Position numbers and translations under genes: made by a program. Under the pieces are notes generated by a model. That model did not search any database and was not told the DNA's origin. It saw only the letters and a program-made list of their open reading frames with translations. Of a stretch of DNA of 64,000 nucleotides, positions 57,251 through 64,000 are shown in pieces. The stretch spans positions 26,568-90,567 of the forward strand of contig CAVKTI010000003.1 of assembly GCA_963659365.1 (NCBI GenBank), given 5' to 3'. Within the stretch, counting starts at the first letter, position 1, and each line of letters starts with the position of its first letter. Origin of the DNA: W0P28-013 sp963659365 (GTDB lineage: Bacteria; Bacteroidota; Bacteroidia; Bacteroidales; Paludibacteraceae).

Positions 57251-58396
57251 ATGCAGTTTTTGAAAAAGAGATATGCGCCGATGATGTTGCTGCTGCTGGC
57301 GCTGGCGGCGTGCGACAAAAATTCCGTCAGTTCGGTTACGCTCGACCGCAACGATTTGTCGCTGCAAGTGGGCGAACAGTACCAGTTGGAGGTGATAGTC
57401 AATCCGCTGTCGGCGGCGATGGATAACAGTGTGTCGTGGGAGTCGAGCGACGAGGCGGTGGCTTTGGTGGCGTCCGATGGTACGGTTACGGCCGTCTATA
57501 CGGGCGAGTGCGTCATCACGGCCAAGGCGGGCGGAAAATCGGCTTCGTGCAAGGTAACGGTCGGCAAACTCGACTACGATTTTGTGTTCGACCGCGCCAC
57601 AGCACTCTACTATGGTGATGCCTACGAAAAAGGCACGAACACTCTGACACTCAGACTTTTAGGCGACGGCATCACGCTCGACGACGAGGGCGCACTTGTG
57701 GGCGAAGGGCTATTTTTCAATATCGATATGAGTTTGCCGCTTGGTCAGCGCACGGTGCCTGCGCACACTTTTGAGTTGGACAGTAGTCGCGCGGAATACA
57801 CTTTTGTTGCAGGGACTTTGGAAACAATCGACGGCACGCAATACGCCACAGGCACTTTTGTGGGGCAGCGCACCGCCCAAGGTCTGACCGTGGTTTTCGT
57901 CAAATCTGGGGCGTTTTGGGTGAAGGAGTCGAGCGGCAGTTACACGCTCGAAGGCCGTTTCGAGGGTGAAAATCAAGAGACGATTGTCATCGCGTTTTCG
58001 GGCAAAATTGCGACGATCGACAGGAGTGGCGAAACGCCTTTGGCGACCTACAATTTTGCCACTTCTGCGTTGCAACAGACTGTTTTAACGAACACGGTGA
58101 GCGGTCTCAATCAGTTCCAATTTACCGCCGTCGATGCCGATACAACGCTCATTTTCACGCTCTATGCGCCGTTGAGCGTAACCGACAAATGCCCTGTTGG
58201 TGCGTACGATTTTTCGGGCGTGCGTCCCTATTCTATTGCTTCGGCGGCGTTCAAAATGGGCAATAGTGCGTTTGCTGTTGCGCGCGGCGAGGTTTCGGTT
58301 GCCGAAAGTGCTGACAACCAGACTATTTCGTGCCGATTTGTGGACGAAACAGGGCGCGTTGTGAGCGGCACTTTCACCGACATTCGCACCGATTGA
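57251..58396 (+). CDS. Big2-domain lipoprotein
   Basis: This 381-residue surface lipoprotein (signal MQFLKKRYAPMMLLLLALAAC, Cys21) has a Big2 domain at about 28-102 (VTLDRNDLSLQVGEQYQLEV, VSWESSDEAVALVASDG). A beta-rich domain follows with repeated FDRA, ALVGEGLFFNIDMSLP, GTFVGQR and GSYTLEGRFEG elements, resembling the DUF5003-type lipoproteins near Bacteroidales surface loci. The in-frame ATG 57221 is possible but would put ten polar residues before the signal. Function is likely adhesive or structural. Confidence 0.8.
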   Translation: MQFLKKRYAPMMLLLLALAACDKNSVSSVTLDRNDLSLQVGEQYQLEVIVNPLSAAMDNSVSWESSDEAVALVASDGTVTAVYTGECVITAKAGGKSASCKVTVGKLDYDFVFDRATALYYGDAYEKGTNTLTLRLLGDGITLDDEGALVGEGLFFNIDMSLPLGQRTVPAHTFELDSSRAEYTFVAGTLETIDGTQYATGTFVGQRTAQGLTVVFVKSGAFWVKESSGSYTLEGRFEGENQETIVIAFSGKIATIDRSGETPLATYNFATSALQQTVLTNTVSGLNQFQFTAVDADTTLIFTLYAPLSVTDKCPVGAYDFSGVRPYSIASAAFKMGNSAFAVARGEVSVAESADNQTISCRFVDETGRVVSGTFTDIRTD

Positions 58397-58409
58397 TTTT
58401 CGGGAAATT

Positions 58410-59420
58410 CTATTTTGCGAGCAGTAGTTCGACGGCTTTTTCTACGATGTCGTCTTTGCCTTGCGCTGCCAGTTCGTCGGTGAGATTGATAGGCAAATCG
58501 GGCGCAACGCCGCCCTCTATTGAGCGTTTGTCGCAGTCGTACATCGGCACACTCGACAGGCGCACCAGCCAGCCGTTGGGCAGTTCGTACGAGAGTGGCA
58601 TGCCGCCGCCGCCGCCCGTGGTGCCGCCCACAAGCGTGGCGTTGGGCGCATAGCGCATGGCGTTGGCAAAACTGTTTGTTGCGCTGTAGGCGCGGCAGTT
58701 GATAAGCACCGCCACCGATTTTTTCCACTTATACGGCATGGTCGCCGCATCAATTTCGATGGGCTGCATCGCCGAAAAATCGTTGTGCCCCAGCCCTGTT
58801 TTGTGCCGCCAATAGCCCACGGTTGTGGTGGCGTCGAAAAATGTCGAGGCTAATTTGTAGGCGTTGTCCAAATCGCCGCCGCCGTTGCTGCGCACATCGA
58901 CAATCAGCCCTTGGCAGTTGGCAAAATAGTCCAACACATACCACATATTTTTTGCCGAAAAACTGTTTTCGAACGAACTGTAGCGCAGGTAACCGATTTT
59001 CCCGTCGAAAATGCGCTGGTAGTAGAGTCCGCCCGCAATGTTGTACCGCTCGATGTAGTTGTCCATCAGCGTGGCATCGTAGTTGGTGGGTAGCGAGTCG
59101 TACCAAGCGGTGTTGCGCGACACATCGAAATCGGAGTAGAGATTGACATGGCCGTCGCGCAGCGAGTCGAGCATGCCCGACAGCAGACCAAACAGCGCGC
59201 GTTCGCCGCCCGAAAGCGTATCGACTTTGGCGCGATATTCGTCGTGAATTGCCTGCCAATCAATTCCTTTTTCGTCGAAATAGCAATACTTCTCGTCGAT
59301 TATCTGCCACAACGCCTCGAAATTGCCCATAGGCGTGTTGGGGCGCAGACTGTCCGACGGCTTGGAGCAGGCCACCAGCAGGGCGGCGCAAACGGTTGCG
59401 ATAGAGAGCCTGATGTTCAT
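58410..59420 (-). CDS. S41-family peptidase lipoprotein
   Basis: This 336-residue lipoprotein (CAALLVAC, Cys18) is of the C-terminal processing/tricorn peptidase family. An N-terminal helical part (ALWQIIDEKYCYFDEKGIDW) precedes GHVNLYSDFD, KIGYLRYSSF, the core LIVDVRSNGGGDLDNAYKL, and the likely nucleophile region INCRAYSATNSFANAM. GGTTGGGGG and YDCDKRSIEGGVAPD follow, as in periplasmic S41 members without a PDZ domain. It lies 4 bases after prmC, the last gene of dnaN-prmC-S41. Confidence 0.88.
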   Translation of the reverse strand: MNIRLSIATVCAALLVACSKPSDSLRPNTPMGNFEALWQIIDEKYCYFDEKGIDWQAIHDEYRAKVDTLSGGERALFGLLSGMLDSLRDGHVNLYSDFDVSRNTAWYDSLPTNYDATLMDNYIERYNIAGGLYYQRIFDGKIGYLRYSSFENSFSAKNMWYVLDYFANCQGLIVDVRSNGGGDLDNAYKLASTFFDATTTVGYWRHKTGLGHNDFSAMQPIEIDAATMPYKWKKSVAVLINCRAYSATNSFANAMRYAPNATLVGGTTGGGGGMPLSYELPNGWLVRLSSVPMYDCDKRSIEGGVAPDLPINLTDELAAQGKDDIVEKAVELLLAK

Positions 59421-59424
59421 GTTG

Positions 59425-60258
59425 CTATCTTTTTTGAGCGGTTACAAAACGCTTTTTGCCGAACGAATCGTCTGCCACAGCGACTTGCACAAAACCTTTG
59501 GTGCGCACCAAATCGGCAGTTTCGTCGGCCAACCGATGGTTTATTTCGAAAAATAGTTTGCCGCCATGGTTGAGATGTGTCGCAGCGAAATCGGCTATTT
59601 TGTCGTAAAAAAGCAGTGGATTTTCGTCAGGAACAAAGAGCGCCAACGCAGGTTCGTAGTCCGTAACATTGCGCTCCATGGCGGCGCGCTCCTCGTTCAG
59701 CACATAGGGCGGATTGCTCACAATGGCATCGTAGGTGCGGCGTATGGCGAGCGGTTGCAGTATGTCGAATTGTGCAAAATCGACCTGCACGCCGTTGGTC
59801 TGTGCGTTTTTTTTGGCTACCGCCAACGCTTCGGGCGACACATCGCAAGCCGCAATGTGCGCTTGTGGCAGGCGTTTGGCCAGCACAATGGCGATACAGC
59901 CGCTCCCTGTGCCGATGTCGAAAATCTGCGCGTTGGCCGCCACATTTTGGCTCACAAGTTGTACCAATTCGGCGGTTTCGGGGCGCGGAATCAGCACATT
60001 TTTGTTCACCGCCAAGCGCACCCCGCAAAAATCGGCATAGCCCAAAATGTATTGTATCGGCTCCTGCTTTTTCAGTCGAGCGATGGCGGCGCACACGGTG
60101 GTTTGTTGCTCGGCGGTCAAGGTCAAATCGTCGTGTGTGAGCAGGTCGGTGAGCGACCAGCCCACCACTTCGGCCAGCAACAAACGAACAAGAGCCTTCA
60201 GTTCTCCTTGCGGATAAAAGGCTGAAAGCTCCGATTCTATCTCTTTTGCAACCGACAT
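59425..60258 (-). CDS. prmC: Release factor glutamine methyltransferase
   Basis: PrmC methylates the GGQ glutamine of RF1 and RF2. The 277 residues contain the N-terminal substrate-binding helices, QYILGYADFCG, VLIPRPETAELV (90-99), the SAM loop FDIGTGSGCIAI and the active-site SNPPY (181-185). It begins 5 bases after dnaN on the same strand. Confidence 0.95.
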   Translation of the reverse strand: MSVAKEIESELSAFYPQGELKALVRLLLAEVVGWSLTDLLTHDDLTLTAEQQTTVCAAIARLKKQEPIQYILGYADFCGVRLAVNKNVLIPRPETAELVQLVSQNVAANAQIFDIGTGSGCIAIVLAKRLPQAHIAACDVSPEALAVAKKNAQTNGVQVDFAQFDILQPLAIRRTYDAIVSNPPYVLNEERAAMERNVTDYEPALALFVPDENPLLFYDKIADFAATHLNHGGKLFFEINHRLADETADLVRTKGFVQVAVADDSFGKKRFVTAQKR

Positions 60259-60263
60259 CGTGC

Positions 60264-61388
60264 TTATTCCGACAGCAGCATCGGCATGAGCAGCATCAGC
60301 AGGTCTTCGTCCTTTTCGTTTTCGAAAGGCATGATGATACCTGCGCGCGACGGGTCGGCCAGCGCAATGGTAACATCGCTGCTGTCGATATTACTCAAAA
60401 TCTCGATGAGGAACGGCGCTTTGAAGCCGATGGCAATCTCTTCGCCCTCGTATTGGCAAGCCAATGTCTCTTCGGCCGAAGTCGAAAAGTCGATGTCTTG
60501 CGCCGAAATCACCAGTTTGCCCGCGGTGATAGAGAGTTTGATGAGCCCAGTGCCTTGGTTCGAGAATGCGAACACGCGCTTGGCGGCGTTCATCAGCAAC
60601 AGGCGGTCGATAATCAGTTTGTACGGATTGTTCTGCGGAATCACGCCGTTGTAGTTCGGAAAACGCCCTTCGATTTGGCGGCAAACCATCGTGTAGGTTG
60701 GCAGACGGAAGGCGATATTTTTGCTGTCGAAACTAACTTCGACTTCGCCTTCTCCCTTACCGATAACGGCTTTCAGCACATTGGCAGGTTTCTTTGGCAG
60801 AATAAATGCCGCCTCGAATCCGCTCTGCACGCCAGTGTTGATGTAGCGCACCAGTTTGTGTGCGTCGGTGGCGACAAAGGTGAGGCTTTCGGGTTTGATG
60901 TCGAACAGCACGCCAGTCATCGTTGGGCGCAGGTCGTCGTCGGCAGTGGCAAAAATGGTTTTCGAAACGCCGTTGGCCAGCACGCCGACAGGCATTTTCA
61001 GCGTCGATGCGTCGTCGCCGAGTGCGGGCAGTTGTGGGTACTCTTCGCCGCGCAACCCAACGAAATTGTAGTTGCCGTTTTCGGTTTTCACCACCACCGA
61101 AAGGTTCTCCTCGTCGATGTCGAATTGCAGTGGTTGCTCCGAAAACTCTTTCAGCGCGTCCATCAGCAGTTTAGCGTTCACTGCCAAGCAGATGTCGCCC
61201 GAGGCGTTGGCAATTTCGAGCGATGTAACGAGCGTCGTTTCCAAGTCGGACGCTGTGAGCGACAGGCGGTTACCTTCGACTTTCAGCAAGAAATTATCGA
61301 GGATTTGCAGCGAATTTTTGGTGCTGATAACGCGACCAATCGATTGCAGATGGCTTAACAAAGCCGTGCTTGATACTGTGAAATTCAT
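60264..61388 (-). CDS. dnaN: DNA polymerase III beta sliding clamp
   Basis: The ring-shaped processivity clamp has 374 residues in three similar domains, starting MNFTVSSTALLSHLQSIGRV and ending with the C-terminal LLMLLMPMLL that lines the partner-binding pocket. NLSVVVKTENGNYNFVGLRGEEYPQLP is typical. No dnaA is adjacent, so this is not a standard origin locus. The promoter is at 61441-61471. Confidence 0.96.
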   Translation of the reverse strand: MNFTVSSTALLSHLQSIGRVISTKNSLQILDNFLLKVEGNRLSLTASDLETTLVTSLEIANASGDICLAVNAKLLMDALKEFSEQPLQFDIDEENLSVVVKTENGNYNFVGLRGEEYPQLPALGDDASTLKMPVGVLANGVSKTIFATADDDLRPTMTGVLFDIKPESLTFVATDAHKLVRYINTGVQSGFEAAFILPKKPANVLKAVIGKGEGEVEVSFDSKNIAFRLPTYTMVCRQIEGRFPNYNGVIPQNNPYKLIIDRLLLMNAAKRVFAFSNQGTGLIKLSITAGKLVISAQDIDFSTSAEETLACQYEGEEIAIGFKAPFLIEILSNIDSSDVTIALADPSRAGIIMPFENEKDEDLLMLLMPMLLSE

Positions 61389-61440
61389 ATCTGTGTTGTT
61401 TTTTTGTTATTTACAAAATGGTGTTGCTTCTGTAATTTGC

Positions 61441-61471
61441 AAAGATAGAAAAAATAATTGGAAAATCAAAA
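61441..61471 (-). promoter_or_regulatory. Promoter of dnaN-prmC
   Basis: Minus-strand TATCTTTG (61448-61441) and TTTG (61471-61468) with a 19-base spacer, about 50 bases before the dnaN start. Confidence 0.7.
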
Positions 61472-61499
61472 AAAATCGGCATAATTTTTTGTCGAGGCG

Positions 61500-62231
61500 T
61501 TATTGGTTGGGTGCAAAGGCGAATTTTGCCTTGCAAAACGACTGTCCAGCGTCCGATTTTAGGTCGAAATGGTAGCCTTCGGCAGTGCCAGCGCGCAGAA
61601 TGCTCACCGTTTCGCCAAAGCGTGCTTCGCGCACATAGTTGATGTCGAATGTGGCGATGTGTTGCCCATCGAACTGCGCCAAATCGAGCGTGTCGAGCAT
61701 CCACTGAATGTATTTCATGCTGTTGGTGTGCGCGTTGAAATCGATGTCGCTGTAGCGCACGGTGTGCGTGGCGAGTGGCGCAGTGTGCAGTTCGTCGATG
61801 CGTTTGGGAGCGGCGGCTGCCACCTCCTGTTCGGTGCAGAATGGGCGCAAATCGACCTGTTCGAGCAGATTGACGGGGTGGCGCGTGTCGTAGTCGAGCA
61901 CCGACCAGAGCGATGTGGCTTCGCCGATGAGGCTGCCAGCGTGGTCGAAAATGCGGAAGTAGCGCGCCGACGCCAAGCGGTTGCAGTCGCGCGGCCAAGT
62001 TTCAATCTCGATGTCGTCGTTCACACGAGCGTAGTGCGCCATTTCGAGGTGCAGCCGCGAAAGCACCCACGACAATCGGCGTTTGGTGAACGCTTCGATG
62101 CCAAAACCGAACGAGGTGGCCGACTGGCAGGCCGCATCGAGCAGGCAGTTGCCCAAAGCCGTGAGCGTCTGTTGCTGCGCAAAATCGACATCTTGCGGCA
62201 TTATGTGGTATTTTATCCGAAGAATAGCCAT
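61500..62231 (-). CDS. Acyl-ACP thioesterase (Fat-like)
   Basis: This 243-residue double hot-dog protein releases fatty acids from acyl-ACP. The first hot-dog (about 8-125) has SFGFGIEAFTKRRLSWVLSRLHLEM and IEIETWPRD; the second (about 140-243) has the catalytic stretch YSDIDFNAHTNSMKYIQWMLD and INYVREARFGE, as in bacterial FatA/FatB-type enzymes. It is the last gene of a three-gene operon, 3 bases after the PAP2 gene. Confidence 0.9.
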   Translation of the reverse strand: MAILRIKYHIMPQDVDFAQQQTLTALGNCLLDAACQSATSFGFGIEAFTKRRLSWVLSRLHLEMAHYARVNDDIEIETWPRDCNRLASARYFRIFDHAGSLIGEATSLWSVLDYDTRHPVNLLEQVDLRPFCTEQEVAAAAPKRIDELHTAPLATHTVRYSDIDFNAHTNSMKYIQWMLDTLDLAQFDGQHIATFDINYVREARFGETVSILRAGTAEGYHFDLKSDAGQSFCKAKFAFAPNQ

Positions 62232-62234
62232 CGT

Positions 62235-62915
62235 CTATTTGCGTTTTGGGATGACGAGCCGTTGCAGCGATTGTTGCTCCCACTGCTGCGGATAGCGGTA
62301 GTAGAAAAAGGCGGTGAGCAGCGTGGCAATCACGCCTACAGCGGCACCAGCGCACACATCTTCGGCAAAATGTTGCGACAGATAGATGCGCGAGTAGGCA
62401 CCAATCATCGCCAGCACGAAGAATAGCGGTGCAGTCCACGCTTTTTTGATGCAGATGAATGTGAGGCAGAGCATGAGCGAAAAGACCGCCGCCGTATGCC
62501 CCGACGGAAAACTGTACATCTGGTGTAGCCGCACGCCATCGACATGGTGCAGCACCACATCGGGAAAATGTTCGGCAAAGAAGCGGCTCGGTCGTGGCGC
62601 GGCAATCAGCACTTTTATGGGATAGACCACCAGCGCGGTAACGCCTTGCGAGAGCAGCACCAACAGTCCTGCACCCACTCGGTAGAAGAGCAGCAGACCG
62701 CCCACCACAAACGGCACAGATGCGCCCAGTTCGGTGGCGTAGCGGAAAAATGCGTCGTGCAGCCGCACGCCCATATCGCCGTAGTTCGACAGATAGCCGA
62801 GTGTGAGCATTTGGTGCAGCGCGCCTTGGTCGGTGCAGAGAATGGCGACCAGCAGGGCAGCCACAAACACCGCCCAGCACGACAAAAAGATGATAAGAGC
62901 CAGATTTTTCTTCAT
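62235..62915 (-). CDS. PAP2-family lipid phosphatase
   Basis: This 226-residue inner membrane protein has six hydrophobic segments and the three PAP2 motifs: KVLIAAPRPSRFF (KxxxxxxRP, about 103-115), PSGHTA (about 137-142), and SRIYLSQHFAED (about 174-185). Candidate substrates are phosphatidic acid, undecaprenyl diphosphate or lipid A phosphates. Its start overlaps the upstream coiled-coil gene by 4 bases. Confidence 0.92.
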   Translation of the reverse strand: MKKNLALIIFLSCWAVFVAALLVAILCTDQGALHQMLTLGYLSNYGDMGVRLHDAFFRYATELGASVPFVVGGLLLFYRVGAGLLVLLSQGVTALVVYPIKVLIAAPRPSRFFAEHFPDVVLHHVDGVRLHQMYSFPSGHTAAVFSLMLCLTFICIKKAWTAPLFFVLAMIGAYSRIYLSQHFAEDVCAGAAVGVIATLLTAFFYYRYPQQWEQQSLQRLVIPKRK

Positions 62916-63811
62916 TTTTTCAACTCAAATTTTTTGGAGCCAATCAGGTTGCCATCGGCAAAGAGGTCGGCGCAATAAGTGCCTTCGAGCAGCGTTTCGT
63001 TCACCGTCCAATACATGGTAACAGGCAGGTCTTCGCCGCCATATTCCACCGAGCGTTTGCTCGAATAGGCGATGTTGCGGTTTTCGTAGCGAAAAGTGTT
63101 TGCCGCCGATTTTTGCAGCACCGCCTCGTTGGGCGTGGTGATGCGCAGGTAGATGGTTTTCATGCCAGGCTCGGCGGTATTGTTTTTGGCGATGACAAAA
63201 TCGAACTGCAAAAGTGCGATTTTCGACAGGCGTGTGGTCTTTTTTTCGCGCTGATTGAGCGTGGTTACTGTGATGTCGCGCGCATCGAGTTGTGCCGCAA
63301 TCGACACTTTGGCGGTGAGTTGCTGCTTTTCTTTTTCGAGTTGCGCCGCCGTTTGCGACACTTCGCGGTATTTGGTCGAAACTACGCGATTTTCCTCTTT
63401 CAGGTTGCTGTTCACCGTGTTGAGCGAATCGACCTGCGCGATGTAATAAACCAGCACTTTGCGCACCGAGGCGAGTTCTTTTTTCAGTTCGGCGATGCGC
63501 CGTGCGTTGGTGGCTTTCACCGTGCGCAACTCTTCGAGCAGCAGTTGCACATGTTTCTGCTCTTGGTCGAGCAGTTGCAGCAGCGAGTCGTTGTCGGTGC
63601 GGTACGAGAAGCCCTCCATTTCGAGCGACAAATCTTGATATTCGGCTTCGAGTTGCTCTTTTTCGTAGGTCATCTGCTCCACCATTTCGGCCATTTCGGC
63701 TTCGGCGGTTTTCGATTTTTGCCAGAAGAAAAAGGCGGTTGCCCCCAAGCAGAGTATAAGCAAGATGGCGATGAAAATCCATGCTGCACCCGATGATTCG
63801 TTTTTCGACAT
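62912..63811 (-). CDS. Membrane-anchored coiled-coil protein
   Basis: This 299-residue protein has one N-terminal membrane helix (about 9-30; AAWIFIAILLILCLGATAFFFW), a long coiled coil (about 33-165, rich in E, K, L and Q), and a C-terminal beta domain (about 180-299; MKTIYLRITTPNEAVLQKS, VTMYWTVNETLLEGTYCADLFADGNLIGSKKFELKK). I recognise it as a conserved Bacteroidales protein without assigned function. It is the first gene of the operon with the PAP2 phosphatase and the thioesterase, so a role in envelope lipid homeostasis is plausible. Confidence 0.85.
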   Translation of the reverse strand: MSKNESSGAAWIFIAILLILCLGATAFFFWQKSKTAEAEMAEMVEQMTYEKEQLEAEYQDLSLEMEGFSYRTDNDSLLQLLDQEQKHVQLLLEELRTVKATNARRIAELKKELASVRKVLVYYIAQVDSLNTVNSNLKEENRVVSTKYREVSQTAAQLEKEKQQLTAKVSIAAQLDARDITVTTLNQREKKTTRLSKIALLQFDFVIAKNNTAEPGMKTIYLRITTPNEAVLQKSAANTFRYENRNIAYSSKRSVEYGGEDLPVTMYWTVNETLLEGTYCADLFADGNLIGSKKFELKK

Positions 63812-63824
63812 ACGGTTTTAGTTT

Positions 63825-64000
63825 GAAAGTAGGGACGCGGCATGCCACGTCCGTTGGTGTCATTGTTATTTTTTTTCGTTCATTTCTTTTGACGACCAAA
63901 AGAAACGAACCAATTTTGCGATTAAGCGAGAGCAGTGCCAAACTTGTTTGAGCAATGCCGAGCGTGAGCAAAATCAAGAATTAAAGAAAAGTCGCGGCAG
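63825..64000. repeat. Intergenic repeats at the right edge
   Basis: A palindrome GGACGCGGCATGCCACGTCC (63833-63852); a hairpin with TTTCTTTTG (63883-63891) and CAAAAGAAA (63897-63905) extended by GTTC/GAAC; then the third copy of the 64-base repeat, in reverse orientation (63913-63975). No gene is seen before the window ends. Confidence 0.75.

Noticed and set aside
61389..61499. Possible replication origin next to dnaN
   Set aside because: No dnaA, DnaA-box cluster or AT-rich unwinding repeats are visible; the gap holds only the dnaN promoter.
1..64000. tRNA, rRNA or transposase genes
   Set aside because: Reading both strands I found no tRNA cloverleaf, rRNA segment or transposase motif. 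A covariance or profile search could still reveal a degenerate one.

Overview
The window is a chromosomal stretch of a Bacteroidota (Bacteroidales-like) bacterium. The signs are promoters of the phylum's type (-33 TTTG, about 20 bp, -7 TAnnTTTG) in front of many genes, a SusC/SusD pair, several secreted proteins with type IX secretion (T9SS) C-terminal sorting domains, a Na+-translocating NADH:quinone reductase (nqrABCDEF) and many SPII lipoproteins. Coding DNA is moderately GC-rich; intergenic DNA is AT-rich and full of short repeats. I see no rRNA, tRNA, CRISPR array, transposase or phage module. The first gene (pdxA) is cut by the window edge.

Layout. 1-2.0 kb: pdxA 3' end, then a trp attenuator with a Trp-Trp-Trp leader peptide before a lone trpB2. 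2.2-6.8 kb: a T9SS subtilisin, a decayed astacin-like metalloprotease and three tandem paralogous lipoproteins. 6.8-12.9 kb: ileS (carrying an in-frame palindromic repeat), a lipoprotein, an acyltransferase and a flippase-like membrane protein. 12.8-17.8 kb (minus): rsfS-ftsH-cdsA-psd-CPBP protease; the FtsH C-terminus is encoded by repeat DNA. 18.2-24.3 kb (minus): complete nqr operon in which NqrC has an N-terminal rubredoxin-like domain. 24.4-26.2 kb: dusB-lgt. 26.2-34.2 kb: accessory, repeat-rich zone with a secreted Big/OB protein, a YafQ-type toxin-antitoxin pair, dinD, a DUF3791/DUF3990 module between two 163-bp direct repeats, a CWC zinc protein, an EamA transporter and tdk. 34.2-36.0 kb: a conserved Pro/Glu-rich protein and rsmI. 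36.4-47.5 kb: SusC, SusD, a lipoprotein, a T9SS protein and an M6 metalloprotease, probably a peptide or glycopeptide uptake locus. 48-51.9 kb: der and a lamin-tail T9SS protein. 51.9-54.6 kb: a phosphoethanolamine transferase with a structured leader and terminator, enclosed by nested direct repeats. 54.9-58.4 kb: asd, a rhodanese lipoprotein, a DUF3316 protein and a Big2 lipoprotein. 58.4-63.8 kb (minus): dnaN-prmC-S41 peptidase, and a coiled-coil protein-PAP2 phosphatase-acyl-ACP thioesterase operon.

Themes. Envelope and lipid functions dominate (cdsA, psd, acyltransferase, thioesterase, PAP2, lgt, eptA-like, flippase-like). Secreted proteolysis (S8, M12-like, M6, S41) pairs with nutrient uptake. 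The most unusual feature is a mosaic of short palindromic and word-like repeats that fills almost every gap, enters coding sequence in ileS and ftsH, and brackets accessory genes as direct repeats. The strongest candidates for something new are the rubredoxin-NqrC fusion, the in-frame palindrome in ileS, the eptA leader RNA and the repeat-bracketed cassettes.
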